Part shown: piece after piece, positions 26,401 to 38,772 of the stretch
Layout of the letters: each line of letters starts with the position of its first letter
Position numbering within the stretch: position 1 is the first letter of the stretch
From: Pholis gunnellus
Lineage: Eukaryota; Chordata; Actinopteri; Perciformes; Pholidae
Length of the DNA stretch: 64,000 bases
Direction: 5' to 3'
Assembly (NCBI GenBank): GCA_910591455.2
Contig: OU342806.1
Location: 10,057,926 to 10,121,925 of the forward strand
Notes under the pieces: model-generated
Database searches by the model: none
What the model was told of the DNA's origin: nothing
Seen by the model: only the letters and a program-made list of their open reading frames with translations
Translations under genes and position numbers: made by a program

Positions 26401-26811
26401 GATAATAAAGATGGTGTGAATCATGAATCAACTATGATGATCTGTGTAGGAGATTATCTCAACAACAGTTTAAACACGTAGTACATGTTTAGACATATAT
26501 CACTGGTCCGAACAAGCAGCTGTGAGTCTATAAATCTAACTTCCTGTGACCTTTTTGAGACGTATTGGATGCAACATCTCAAGAAACGCTACTTAAATGT
26601 TTTACAATATAGTTTCAAAGCCACTGATGTGCAACTTAAGCAAATATCACAACAGTTGTTTTTTTGTCATAAGAATCATTATTAATGACCTAAAGTAGAA
26701 AGCATGTGCATTATATGGTGATGTTGATGAGACATTGGGTGTATCACGCTTCTTTTTGGATCATGTTGTTGCAGAGTTCCAGAAAGTGACGATGTTGTAC
26801 TGATCAGCTGA
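13784..26811 (+). CDS. mcoln2: Mucolipin-2 (TRPML2) cation channel
   Basis: Coding exons: 13784-13827, 14418-14571, 15232-15405, 15640-15796, 16611-16689, 16788-16884, 17159-17258, 17818-17930, 18180-18329, 19051-19152, 19302-19424, 21565-21771, 22066-22199, 26775-26811. They give about 556 residues, close to mammalian TRPML2. The N-terminal motif FMSPCEKYRARR and the basic patch after it match the phosphoinositide-binding start of mucolipins. The luminal domain between TM1 and TM2 has an NES glycosylation site. The pore motif NGDDMF is at residues 447-452, and TM6 is LFIALITDSYETIK. Wording is nearer mucolipin-2 than -3 (YSG.DEDDY, YFQ.YNVLILTM, LISTail-like SDD..LIS end). Exon 3 uses a GC donor (CAG|GCATGT). 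The last exon lies 4.6 kb downstream; reading through the exon 13 donor instead gives a stop at 22203. Role: endolysosomal cation release. Confidence 0.93.
15888..16340. repeat. Probable dispersed DNA repeat in mcoln2 intron
   Basis: It starts with GGGACGCACCAAACTGATTT and includes CCGATACCGAGTACCGATCC, wording I associate with abundant fish DNA-transposon-derived repeats. The right edge is uncertain. The family assignment comes from memory only. Confidence 0.45.
17310..17400. repeat. (TA)n microsatellite, about 45 units
   Basis: This is an uninterrupted TA run in an mcoln2 intron, about 50 bases after the exon ending at 17258. Length is probably variable between individuals and prone to assembly error. 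Confidence 0.97.
23189..23255. repeat. C-rich low-complexity tract
   Basis: A run of more than ten C residues is followed by CCT/CCC-rich sequence (polypyrimidine). It is simple sequence in the mcoln2 last intron. A G-quadruplex on the opposite strand is possible. Confidence 0.8.
25070..25880 (+). other. Unidentified GC-richer island, coding-like but broken
   Basis: Base composition is clearly higher in GC than the surroundings. One frame around 25600-25800 reads for about 60 codons with only single stops between ordered, protein-like stretches (for example GYFEIVLLIGNELQV and KYWGGQMMKLKLYMGYVET). Other frames upstream are also interrupted. It could be an old processed pseudogene or a transposon fragment. 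I do not recognise the parent. Confidence 0.3.
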
Positions 26812-28180
26812 CCGCTGTTCCACCTCCAGAGGACAATGGATCAGGGAAGAAGAAGAAGAAGAAGAGGATGATGCTGAAAAGATGACCTCACACGTCTGAT
26901 GCAGACTTCAAGATCAAACCATCCACTGCAAAATCCTCTAAAGAGCAGCGTTTCTGATTCTGTGAAGTGCAATATGAAATGCCAATCAAGTTCCCTCTCT
27001 TTACCATGAAGCTTGAGCTGGAAAGAAAGAGAATGTTTCAAAACTATATCTACTGAAGTTCAGGATGCGGTTGAGAAGTTTACTGGGCCTTTTGTAAGGT
27101 CTGTACATGCATTTAGTTGGCAAAGAACTGGATTGAGTGTTTTCTGCAATTGACTGTGGCTGCAAACACTGGTGCTATGCAACATTATGCAGTGCTGGAT
27201 GTAATTTATTTGTCAAGTGTTGTTGTACTGATTGCAGTAAAGCTAATCTTTTCATTTGTCCATTGTTACTGTGTCTCCCGTCTATCCTGCAAGTGTGCAC
27301 ATTCAGCTTAACTTTTAAAAAATTGTAGTCAGAGAGCAGATCACATGTAATCCGTAGAAGCTAGAGCCTCATTGGATTATTTACATGGTCAATATTATAT
27401 CAGCAGTGGTTGTGTTAAAAACATTGCAATACAACATATTTCACATGAGCTCTGTAAAAAAGATTTAGTGCGCCAAAGGTTTCTGCAAATTACAAAACGC
27501 ATTCACAGCTGAAATTGAGTAAGATGAGTTTTGAATAACTAAACCAGAACTACAGTGTGAGTCAGTTTTATCAGCATATCTACAACAATTGTTGATGTTG
27601 AGACAAGCTGGAGCACGACTTTGCGTGTGAGTACTGTGCTTTTAACTTAATCAAAGTGTGTGTGTGTGTTTATATCTTATATTTGATTATTTCACACTCA
27701 AAGACAAGAGCGGCTTATTCACTCTTAAGGATTTCCTTTCAACAGATGTGTTTAGTTTAGGTTAACAACTATTGCTTACTCAACACAACATAAGCTGCAA
27801 ATAAATGAATCATGTGTGCTCAAACAACACCTGAAGATTAGTGGAAAGAGAAGACGATTCAAAGTTTGAAAGATTGTTACATTTTCCGGTTTTATATTTC
27901 ATGAAAATCTTTCAAAAAAATGTCAAATCCCCTCTGAAATGTGGAATGGTGAGGTAGCATAACATAATCAGTCAAGATTTAAGCACAGAAGTGGAGTAAT
28001 GGACTGGCGCACATGCTTCTCTGGGTGAACTAAATCGCGTGGAGTGCGTTAATCGTCTCTAGAAAACGGATGAAACAATCGGTGGGTTTCGGTGTCCCGG
28101 TGTTCTGCTCGGACCGTGAGCTCGCGGGGCCTCGTGAGGTCAAGCGGAGGAATTCACATGTGAGAGACTGGGTTGGCACA
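26812..28180. other. mcoln2 3' UTR and mcoln2-lpar3 intergenic region
   Basis: This begins with a purine-rich (GAA)n stretch at 26848-26870 just after the mcoln2 stop. The remainder is AT-rich with no gene visible until the GC-rich lpar3 leader near 28,020. Confidence 0.5.
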
Positions 28181-28390
28181 CGCCCTCTACGTCACCGAGC
28201 TGAGGAGTCAAAGTGAACACGCTCAACTTTTCTTCCTCCACTTTGTCCTACAGCTCTCCGCCGTCACCTCCCTCCGTCCACAGCTGCGGAGGCGCAATGC
28301 TGCAGGGGAGACATGTTCATTAACTCCGCACGGAAGATTTCGCAACTCGAAGCTCACTGACTCACCGCGGACTGTGCTTTTTTACCACAG
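28181..28390 (+). promoter_or_regulatory. lpar3: Probable non-coding first exon / promoter region of lpar3
   Basis: A GC- and CpG-richer stretch (about 28020-28390) ends in a good splice donor, CAG|GTAAGC, at 28390/28391. The next strong acceptor in the right place is at 29285, 13 bases before the lpar3 ATG. This suggests a 5' UTR exon spliced to the first coding exon. The left edge of the exon is not determinable. Confidence 0.5.
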
Positions 28391-29298
28391 GTAAGCTCAC
28401 CTGGCTTGATTGGGCTTTTAGGTAGCTCTTTGTTAGTCTTTTATGATTAAATGTCTGTCGGGCAAAATTATTTGTTTCGTCGGCTTCTATTTTTATTTCT
28501 CATTTTTCTTTGTCAATCCCTCTGTGGGAATTTTCTCAGCGGTTGTTGATTTCCCTTATCGGACAGGTAATAAAGGCTTCTCCTTCTCAAGTCATGGAGA
28601 AAACTACTTCAGCATGAATTGGCCTACGTTGGAATCTGTATAGAGTTTGTCCGGTTGAAAATTGTGAATGACTGCGGACCTTTCTCACGTCACTCGATTG
28701 AGCGTTTTGTTTTGGCTCCCTTTTTGACGTTACTCTGGTCACTGCGTTGTTCAACTTTAGTAATGGTGCTTACTGTGATTTCAGTTGTGAATGCGTTTTG
28801 GCACGTGCGCTTCTCCCTTTGGACTGGAGTCATTAAATCTCTCTTGGCCTTGGGAAAGTTGGCAACATGCACTGATGTGGCATTTAAGTATTGCAGTTTA
28901 GACTTTTCATCTCTTTTATCATCCTATTCTACTTTTGCTTTAATTTGATCTATTCAAATCTATAGAACTTTAATGCCAAAAAAGTGATTTATAGATATAT
29001 TTTATTAGACCAACTTGAATTTAGGTTTGCAACTAATTCTTTTTTTTATTACGTTCTTGATTATTATATTGATTGGTCGACAAAATCCCAAATATGTTCT
29101 GTTTATTATCACATAATACAAATAAAAGCCGCATATACTCACTTTTGAGAAGCAGGAAATGGGAACATTTGGGATTTTTGTTGTTAGAATAACCATTTAT
29201 TAATTTTTATTTTGCTGTACTTCAATAGATAAATGGTTGATAAACGGTTCCACTTCATGTGTTTTCTCTCATTCTCTTTCCACAGACACGCCTCTAAA

Positions 29299-32200
29299 AT
29301 GGACCAACAGAACCACAGCTGCCATTATAAGGAGTCCATGGGCTTCTTCTACAACAACAGCGGCGCTGATGACAAATGGGACAACGCCCAGCTCATCCTG
29401 GTGCAGGTGGTCGGCTCTCTCTTCTGCTGTTTCATCCTGGTCTCCAACGCCATGGTCATAGCTGCTGTCATCACCAATAAGAGGTTTCACTACCCTTTCT
29501 ACTATCTCCTATCCAACCTCGCTGCCTCAGACTTCCTGGCAGGCATAGCGTACGTGTACCTGATGTTTAACACGGGTGAGGTGTCGCGGAAACTTACAGT
29601 AAAAGGATACTTCATCCGTCAAGGTCTTCTGGACATCAGTCTTTCAGCCTCGCTTTCTAACCTGCTGGTAATAGCTCTGGAGCGCTACATCTCCGTCATG
29701 AACTGGAAAGTCCACAGCAACCTGACGAAGAGGAGGGTGACCCTGCTGATCGTGCTGGTGTGGGCCATCTCCATCTTAATGGGGGCCGTGCCGAGTCTGG
29801 GCTGGAACTGCATCTGTAACCTGAGCGACTGCTCCCAGCTGGCTCCTATCTTCAGCAGGAGCTACCTTATCTTCTGGTCCGTGTCTAACCTGGTGGTGTT
29901 CCTGGTGATGGTGGTCATCTACACGAGGATCTACACCTACGTCAAGAGGAAGACGGCGATGCTCTCGCCACACACCAGCGGCTCCATTAACCGCAAGAGA
30001 ACGCCCATCAAGCTCATCAAGACAGTCATGGTTGTGCTCGGTAGGTGCTAATCATTTCAATTCTGTCTCTGCCTCATCATTGATGAAGTGAGTCAGAACT
30101 TTTCCCGCATTTGTCGGGTGTAAACAGTTCTGGTGAACAGCTGTGTGTCCTTCGTCAGGGTCACAAAATCCAGGCAGTTCACTGAGGCACTGCTGAACAC
30201 TGGACTGTAATCTGTTTTCCTGATATGAAGGAAAACCTTGAGCATAATAACACAAACACTTGCGCTTTCAGTAAATGTTTTGAGGGCATCTTTAATGAAA
30301 GGAAAAAAAAGGAGTCAGCAAATTCTTTTTATTTCTGTTTTTCGTACTATTTGCCTCTTTTATGTCCGATTTTCTGCCCAGTGGCTTAAACTCTTTAACC
30401 GTTATTCTATAGTCTAATTATTTGTTTAATAAGCAAATAATTTAGTCTATAATATTTTGGATGTCCCACATAAGTTTCTTTAAATTGCTTTCGTCCAACT
30501 AACAGTCAAAAACCAAAAGAAAATCAGTTTACAGGATGTGAAACAGGAATAAGGAGCAAATCCTCACTTTTGAGGAGCTGAAACCAAAGACCGTTTGGCA
30601 TTTTTGTGCTGAAAAAAATCCTTAAGTTGTAGGGTATTCATTTTCTAATCCTTGGCTGAACAACTAATCAAGGTAGTTCTTTTCCCAGAGGAAAGAAAGC
30701 TCAAAAAGTCTGACGTTTCCTTCTCTTCTCATGCATTTTCATCCCAGATGAGGCAGTCGGATATCCTGGTGCTGCTCCTTGTTTAGGTGTTGCAACAGGA
30801 TACCTTGCAATAGAGGGACTGAACTCAAATCCTTGCCCTACCAGCTTTCCCATAAGAACGGAACAATAGGACTGCACCGTCGTATTCTACTCAAACACTA
30901 AAATAGGGTGTTTAATGCATATTCTCATGCAAGTATAACACAACCATCAAACTCTTAAACGGATGAGTTTAATGTCCTCAGTTTTTATTTTCATACACTC
31001 TCCATACAGCCATCCAGATAGAAACTTGCATGAGATAGTTGTGACTTTGCATGGCCGCCCTGCAGGATAATAGTCTGTCGTTGCTCTTTGTTTCTTCGGG
31101 CACTCGGCTTGTTGCCTGACCAGATGGGTTGATACAGTTTGTAGCGTAGGAGCTGCTGTCCGCCTTTGTACACACAGTCTTCCAGACTGCTGTATAATTA
31201 TCTCTCCCGGCAAGGACACTGTCCCTCAGCCTGTGTGGCGTACCCTCCACACCACACTGGCCTTCAATGAACATCCCCTCCTCCCCACCCATCCAGAAAA
31301 AATGAACAACAACCTATACTTGAGTACTTTGTCAATTGCTTTCAGATGCTTTGCAGAGTTCCCTTGAGCTTGTAGAAGTGTTGGCACACAAGTGTTGGCA
31401 CACAAGTGTCGGCACACAAGTGTCATTCCCTGTTGAGATTGCTGTGACTTTGGAGTGAAATGTAAAACAAAACTGCTCTTGAAAGGTGGCGCAAATAACT
31501 CAACAGCAATATCTGAGAGAGAAAGGAAGGAACTTTGAAGCCCTCTGAGGCATGTGCTCTGGTCGATGCGATATTTAATTCAGGAAAAAACATTCACTTC
31601 TGTAACAGAAAAGTAGTCCGCTCAGGTGGAACTGGTAACTGGACAAACCAGTTTTAAAGAAGCTTAACCCACACATGCTTTGTTATTCCAAGAGTCAAAT
31701 GAATGAGTGCATAGGTGTTGGAACATGTCGGACATTGTCCCCGACACCTAAGAAGGGTAAATTTGCACTTATTATTTTATTATTTGTTTCTTTTGAGTCT
31801 TGACGGCCTCTTTGGTTACATTTGCATTTCACTCTTCATGGTACTAGTTTGGTCAAATATAATTATTGTAGTTTAATAGCCAACAGCCATTTATTTGTAG
31901 TATGTCTAACAGTGTTGGGACCATGTAAAGCATTCAGATTTGTTTTTCATTCTTCAAGTACAACCACAATCAAATGAATAGCAACTGAGAAAAAGAACAC
32001 ATGCTTGAAATGCGTGTTCCTAAAACAGTTTGTTTCCTCTCTGTTGTCGATTAAAGGGAAAGAAAGTCCACTTTTAAACTTCAATACATGAAAAACTGCC
32101 AATAGGAGGCCATTTAAAAAGGCAATTTCAATTTAGTTCACTTAATTTTCAACATGTGGGCTATCAAAGACGAAGAAAAAGAGGAATGAGTATAAAAATA

Positions 32201-33996
32201 GAAATTCACTGTAAAATGTGGCAAACTTCTTGACTTTCAGACCTAAGAGCAATGAAAAACATAAAAACACTACCACCAGACCCTCTCTGTCTGTGCATGT
32301 GTATCTATACTTGTGTGAGACAAAGGGAGACGGCGCTGTATAGAACAGTACTTGTTTTTGTTCTGCAGATGTTTTGAGGCCGTAGAGATGCAGGTTGTGC
32401 AGACAAGTTGCTGCTTGTAGCTTCCTTTCATTTCTTTGTAGCTCTGTTTTGTGCCTGAACATGTTTGACATGAGTTCTAATTGGCTGCTTCAGTAGCCCT
32501 GTGACCATCCGTATTGTTTACCAAACACACAGCATTAAGTATTTAACACAATAATGGCATTGTACTCCCAACCTGTGTCTGCTTGTTGTAATGGTATTAG
32601 GATGGTATTCCTTTGCTAGAATGTATTGATTTTAGTGTTGTCGCTTCATCAACATAAGCACATGAAACCATCAAATACACTGATTTAGTTTTAAATAGAT
32701 TTGCATTTTTAAAACCCATTTGAACAATCGGAAACCTCACAAAATGAACTTACTGTAAAACGAATGCTGAAGCAATAAATCAGTTAATTGACAGAAATGT
32801 AAAAGAAATGTATGATAGATTCCTCTTTTTTCAAATTGCTCAAATTCTCAAGTTCCATATTTCAAATATGATGATTTGCTGCATTGTAAATTGAATACCG
32901 ATGAATCAATAATGATGATGATGATCATTAGCCGCTGCACAAATTAAAACTTGCCCTTTAGTAAATCATATTGTCTCCATCATACGGACACTTAAGCTAA
33001 ACGGCTCACAGTAGTCGACGGTGTTTCGACCTGCACGTTTTCACTACCAACGTAAGATTGGTGTGAAAGACGTCTGCAATTTGGAAACTCATAAGGATTT
33101 CTTGTAAAGGGATTTTAAGTTGTTACTCAGGATTGTTAATGGTTAATATGGTCAATGCTTTGCAGTTAAATAAATAATAATACATCAGATTTTTAAAGTG
33201 CTTTTAAAATTGTCTCAAAGCCGCTTTACATACTGTAGAATAAAATAAAGAAACAAATGGTAAACTCTTAAATACAGATAGAAAAACATAATAAAATCAG
33301 AAATGTTCTGACGATCCTAAATTAGGTTTATTACAGATTTTTGACGAATCAATAAACTTTTATTACATTTATTTAAAAGTTGGATGAGAAGATCGATCCC
33401 ACTGTCATGTCTGTACGATAAATATGAAGCTAACGCCAGCAGTCTTTTAGCTTAGCTGAGCATAAAGACAGGAAACGGCTAAACTGGCTCTTTCTAAAGG
33501 TCACAAAATCTGCCTACCAGCACCTCTAAACATCTAATTAGCGCATTACATCTTTTGTTATATTTTTTTGTCCCTAACGCACTAATGCTAAAAATAAATA
33601 TACATGTGAGAAATGTGTGTTACAAAAGCCTAACCATGTGTTATTCTGTGTTTTGTTTTTCCTGAAGGGGCCTTTGTGATCTGCTGGACTCCCGGCCTGG
33701 TGGTTCTGCTCCTGGACGGCCTCAACTGTACGAGTTGTAAGGTCATGAAATCAAAACGCTGGCTGCTGCTCCTGGCTGTACTCAACTCCGTCATGAACCC
33801 TTGCATCTACTCCTACAAGGACGAGGAAATGTGGACAACGTTCAAGAACCTCTTGCGCTGCATTGGTAATGGCACGCGGCGGCAGCGGTCGACGAAGGCC
33901 AACGCCAGGCCGCTCAGCTCTGGTCAGGATACGGGAAACAGTCAGCCTCCCTCAGAGGAGATAAAAAATGACGAACAGGACAAAATCAAGACTTGA
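29299..33996 (+). CDS. lpar3: Lysophosphatidic acid receptor 3 (GPCR)
   Basis: Two coding exons, 29299-30040 and 33668-33996, join in phase 1 to give 356 residues. The ATG at 29299 is chosen over the in-frame upstream ATG at 29233 because an acceptor (CACAG, ending 29285) separates them and the family N-terminus (CHYKESMGFFYNNS, with N-glycosylation) follows. Seven membrane segments are readable. The LPA headgroup pair Arg-Gln is at residues 107-108 (FIRQGLLD). TM3 ends in ERY in place of DRY, TM6 is CWTPGLVVLLLDGLNC, and TM7 is NPCIYSY. The intron in TM6 (after VVLG) is the conserved EDG-family LPA position. The wording VHSNLTKRRVTLL and KRKTAMLSPHTSGSI fits LPA3 best. Role: plasma-membrane receptor for LPA, signalling through Gq and Gi. 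Confidence 0.96.
31378..31424. repeat. 14-bp tandem repeat in lpar3 intron
   Basis: Three head-to-tail copies of GTGTTGGCACACAA (third copy with one change) are followed by a partial unit. This is a small minisatellite. Confidence 0.9.
33185..33310. repeat. Dispersed repeat fragment in lpar3 intron
   Basis: TTAAAGTGCTTTTAAAATTG followed by TCAAAGCCGCTTTACA resembles a widespread fish repeat (consensus like ATAGCGCTTTTC...CAAAGTCGCTTTACA). A related inverted piece occurs at about 58205-58255. Assignment is from memory. Confidence 0.45.
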
Positions 33997-35373
33997 AAGT
34001 GGAACTTGATAGGAATTTTAACATCATTTGTGTCCGTCTCTGACTGGAGGTACCTTATGAAGATACAGAATGGTGTTGACTTGACAGAGAAACCACACCA
34101 GTTGGTCTCAGGGCGGCGTCGGTGTCGGCGTCCGTTGATTAAAAGTACATTCTTGAAGAGACACTGCAGGCCAGCCTCGCCAGTGTAGAGCTGATGAGAG
34201 CTTTATGCAAAACGTATTCCCCAAACGGATGCGAAGATGTTGTTTTCAGTTTTATTCAGGATTTTACAGTTTTTGGACACAATACTCCTAGTCAGGGATT
34301 GTGAGATTCCTGTAGCCGTTTCATCCTGTTTTTTTGTCTTCCTCATCACATCCCTGCAGGTTATTTAAACTAGACAATTCTGGAAGACAAGAATCCAATA
34401 TGAAGTGCAGAGCAGTACATTTTTACTTTTACTTCCAAAAAGGGTAAAATCATGCAAAGGGTGGCTTAACTTTCTCCCTTATATACATTTGTGTACATGT
34501 GATTGTCTTTAGGTTTACTTCCTGTGTAGCTTTTGAGGAAGCGATTCTGTAATGGATAATCTACTGTATTTAAGACATGTAACATTTTTGTATTCAGGTA
34601 CACTAAAACTGTAGGTTTGCTTGGTCAGGGCACAGTTTTTAAGATTATTTTTAACACAGATAGCGAAAAATACTGTAAACTGCTGTAATGTATCTACTTG
34701 TACATCCTGTAAAAAGCTTATAAGAAGAGGTGTGGCCATTTCAACTGTATGACAGCTAGCGTGCTCAACATGACCTAATTGTTTTGACTATCGTATGCAA
34801 TTTAAAGTCTTGCAAAGCAGTTTGGCCCCTGGGCAACAGATCACAGAATTCCTGCTTTCTTGTCCTGTCATCTTTTATCAGTTCACCTTAACAAACTGGT
34901 TTTCCCTGTAGCATTTTTACACATCCACTTCAACTCGCTGAATGGCTGCTGTTGCTCTGATGAAACAGCTGCTCACCTGACAGTGCAGGGGTTGTAAAAT
35001 GTTGTGACACACTGGATTCCTGCTGGACTTTTAGCAATAGCCTGTGTACCTGCAGGAATCAAAAGGATGTGACTGAACGACTGTAACTAGACACACACGA
35101 GCTCTCCCTCACCCCAGACTGCTAAATCAATGACTCCTCTTCAACCTGCTGTACAGTATTTATGCCACTGCTCTAAAAGACTTGACATCATTAAAGCTAT
35201 TTTGTGTATTTTGTTTTATTATCAAACCAAGATTATTTAACGCCTTCACTGTTGAGTTAGACTTTCAAACTGTACATTTTGTAGAACATTTTTTTTTGGA
35301 GTTACATTTATTTTATTTTTTTTCAAACATGATGCTCAATATGTCTGTTTTCCTAATCACATGATACAATAAA
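33997..35373 (+). other. lpar3: 3' UTR of lpar3
   Basis: Non-coding sequence follows the stop codon. AATAAA at 35368-35373 is the clearest polyadenylation hexamer. An ATTAAA variant lies near 35189. No other gene is seen in it. Confidence 0.55.
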
Positions 35374-38300
35374 TGCACGGAGGGTGATTTCACTAAAGAG
35401 CTTGCAACTGTAGCCCAAAAAACATTTATTTTTTAAAAAGCAATAGTCAAAGCATTAAAATGTCTGCAAACAAATATTTGTTATGTAAAGATAGTGGAGT
35501 AATGTCTACCTGAGCAGAGACTGAAATCACACTCAGTTTGTTTTTATTAGGGCTGTTGTAGTGCATGTGAGTGTAGCCCATACGGCTAACTCATGGCCTC
35601 CACTCTGCACTGCTCTCGTATGGCGGTTACAGCTGAATGTCGCATAAACATAATGCCAACCCTCCGGTTCCCCCCTCACGTAAACACTGTCGGCACCATT
35701 AGCAATAGAAGTGTTCTCAATCTTGTATTTACCTTTGAAATAATATATAAGTAATGTGATTGATTATTAAAATGTCATGAATTTTCTGGCTTTCACTTCA
35801 TTTTTAGCTAGCAGTGTGGCTCATGGAGATGTCGTCGGTTAGTTTGTTGGTACATCACATAGGTCCAGACTGAATATATCTGAACAACTACTGCATGGCC
35901 CTCATCCTAATCCTAATTTGTTACACTGACCTTTCATTTTGCACCATCGGTAGGAAGATTTCTGGTGAGATATCTCAACGTGGGTTTACGCAGCATTTTG
36001 TAAACGATGATTCCCAAGTGACGAACCCTAAACGCAATCGATCTGATCGACGGGATTTTCCGTCAGCACCACCACAAGGTTGACAATTGTGGTTTTGAGA
36101 GAACCTGTTGGATGGATTACCATGAAATTTGGTACCGATTTTCATGTTCCCCTCGACAATTTTATTGTTCTTCTCACTTTTCCTCCAGTGCCATTATCGG
36201 ATCAAAACTTTAATTTGTCCAATACTTTGGTTTATGACAAAATACCTACAAACTAATGACAATTTGTCAGCCTCAGCTGTACTTCGTGTTAAGTGTTAAT
36301 TAGCAAATGTTAGCATGCTAACATGCTAAAGCTAAACCAAGATGGTGAACATGGTAAACCTTACACCTGCTTAACATTGGCACGCTAACGTTGTACATTG
36401 TACGTTTGTTATCACAGAGGCTGCAGCCTTTTACACACGCCACCCACTTGGCACGTTAGCCAAAACAAAGCATGAGATTACTTGTAAATCCTGTTCGACT
36501 GAGTCAGACTGTCTCTGAATTTTGATTGAAAATATCTGTCACTAACTGATAATACCTGTTTATCTAGAAACATTTAACACTAGTGCATAATTTAGCGTAC
36601 TAACAAAAAAAAATACTGCAAGGATTATCTAACACTCCTATTACATGACTTGTACTTGTAATCATTGATGGAGTACCGTTGAATGAGATTTGTGGCGCTC
36701 AAGAGCTGCCACTTTAGAATGATTTCCTCTATTCAGGCCAATTAGTGGGTGACCTTTAGTTTCCATCAAGTCAGTTATATTATTGGCGAAAGAGCAATTT
36801 ATTCTTAAGTGGGAGGAACAATACCCTCCTCTGAATTAGACTGCAAAGCGTTTGCCGCAGTTAAGTATAACCACATAGCATTCTAATTTAGTACAGCTTT
36901 TTGTGATTAGTAAGTACTATTTGAATTGTCTGAAAGTCAACCGTCAACATCTGGAAAATGGTTAAATGTTGTATGGTAAATTAAGCTAAATACATTTAAA
37001 CATTAAAACATGTTCAGTAGGTTATTAACTGTATATTATGTGCATCTAGATGTAACATGCCGTTACAACATTTCTAATCACATGTTTAACTCCTTTTATG
37101 GTATAAAGTCCAACTGATGATTTTAATCCCCTAAACACAACCGGCATCTTTTGACAGCAGAGGAAAAACTACTCAGGATGTGAATGACATTTAGTTTTTG
37201 TGTCAGGTTGAGCTTTGTCATCTCCATTAAAAACATGCTGTATTGTAGCGAGTACTGTATGTTTTCGACAGAGCCCTCTGCAGACCTGTCGTGACTGCTG
37301 CCTGCCCAAAAACATAAACTGTAAACTTGTGTGGGGTTTTTCTACAGCTGTGCTGTAATTATGCATTCTCGAAAAGCCAATTAAATTTCACAGATGTTCA
37401 GAAATGCCGTCTTTTGATTTGGGCTTAATCTCAGTGCTAACAGATGTAGGCAGAGAAGGAACATTCTCATCAGTTCACAGGGTATGCTGCTATATACTGT
37501 AAATATCCCTTGTGTCATACATGTGAGGACTCATAGAGGCCAGGTTTAAAGTTAAATGATGTATAATTTACAGAACTGACTGGTTTCTCCTACAATGTTC
37601 CCAGCTCAGTTTCAGCTAAACACAATGATACACAATGTTCTACCTGATAAATGTCGGCATTTCTTTTCACTTCAGAAAAGAAAGGACAGCGTTGACAGTC
37701 TAAGATAATGATTGAAAGTGCACCATCATTGTTATATATCTAAATTGTAAATGGACAGTATTTTCATAGCACTTTCACCCAATGGGTTTACAATGTCCCT
37801 CTCTCTCACCAAATTACACATGTGTATAGTACTTATTCTTTGATCAGATAGTTCCTGATTTAAATTACAATTTAATTTATATGATTTTTTTAAAAGGGAA
37901 TGTTTTGTTTTGGCTGCTTGTGTTAAGACAACATTTAACAAACCCCATACCTGTTATCATGTGATTAAAGCTCCATACTTAGATCGGGTGATGACAGCTA
38001 ACAAACATCTTAAGAAAGATACGTTGTAGCTGAAAGCTCTGGAAAAAGCTTGTTAACATTTTTTTGTCAAAACAACATTTGAGAAGTGTAGCTTCATTTG
38101 TTAAATAAAACATTTTCTTGAATAAAAACCTGTAAGTAATTCCTAAAAGTAAGATATAAGCAATAAACTTATAAATAATCTTATTGGCAGCATTGAAAAA
38201 GTTACCCAACCAAAAGGTGACTGGTCTGCCACCTGTAGCCTAATTCTTTCTGTTAAGGAAGACAATCAAACCCTTCCTGTATTGTAAGCTTACGCCTAAA

Positions 38301-38772
38301 ATAGAAAGTGTTTTAACATTAAAGCATACAACCATGTCTGCCAGAGTTGAATGTTCAAATTGAATGTCAAGTTGATAGAGAAAACCGGTTCCTGAGGTAA
38401 ATGGCACACATTTAAGACAGTATAGATGATGTCAGATTATGCAGAAGATTTAAAAAGTAGAAACAATGCCCTGGTGGTGAGTTCAGGTGCGGAGACCTCT
38501 GGGGGATTCTGACCTGTAGGACAATGAAGGTGAGCTGAAGCACCTTGTGAACGAGTACATGATCAAACTGCGATTGGAGAGCCTCTTCTGCTGATTGGGC
38601 AATTAGGGACAAGGGGGAGGGTGGGCCTCAGGAATAATACAAAAAAAAAGATTTAGAGAAGGGCACTTCATTCGGTTGTGGGGTCTGCACACATACACAC
38701 ACACACATGCACAGATTTGGTCATTCACTCAGGCAGTTCAGAGTGGGTCCAGCCACAACAGCAAACCTCCTC
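35374..38772. other. Intergenic region lpar3 to guanylate cyclase
   Basis: About 3.4 kb without a recognisable gene. It contains one dispersed repeat (36085-36430). A short (CA)n run at about 38690-38707 lies in the proximal upstream region of the cyclase. Confidence 0.6.
36085..36430. repeat. Fish-type dispersed repeat
   Basis: Wording such as GTTGGATGGATTACCATGAA, TTAGCATGCTAACATGCTAA and CAAGATGGTGAACATGGTAA is typical of a high-copy teleost element that I recall from many genomes. Ends and class were not determined. Confidence 0.55.

Larger units (their letters stand above)
22204..26774 (+). other. Last intron of mcoln2 (4.6 kb)
   Basis: I see no convincing separate gene in this stretch. 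It contains a fish-type dispersed repeat fragment near 22500-22560 (GGGCTGCAACTAATGACAAT), a C-run at 23190-23235, and a more GC-rich island at about 25130-25860 with coding-like but interrupted reading frames that I could not identify. Confidence 0.6.

Noticed and set aside
29233..29298. Upstream in-frame ATG for lpar3 adding 22 residues
   Set aside because: A good splice acceptor lies between it and the family start, and the added residues have no resemblance to LPA receptors.
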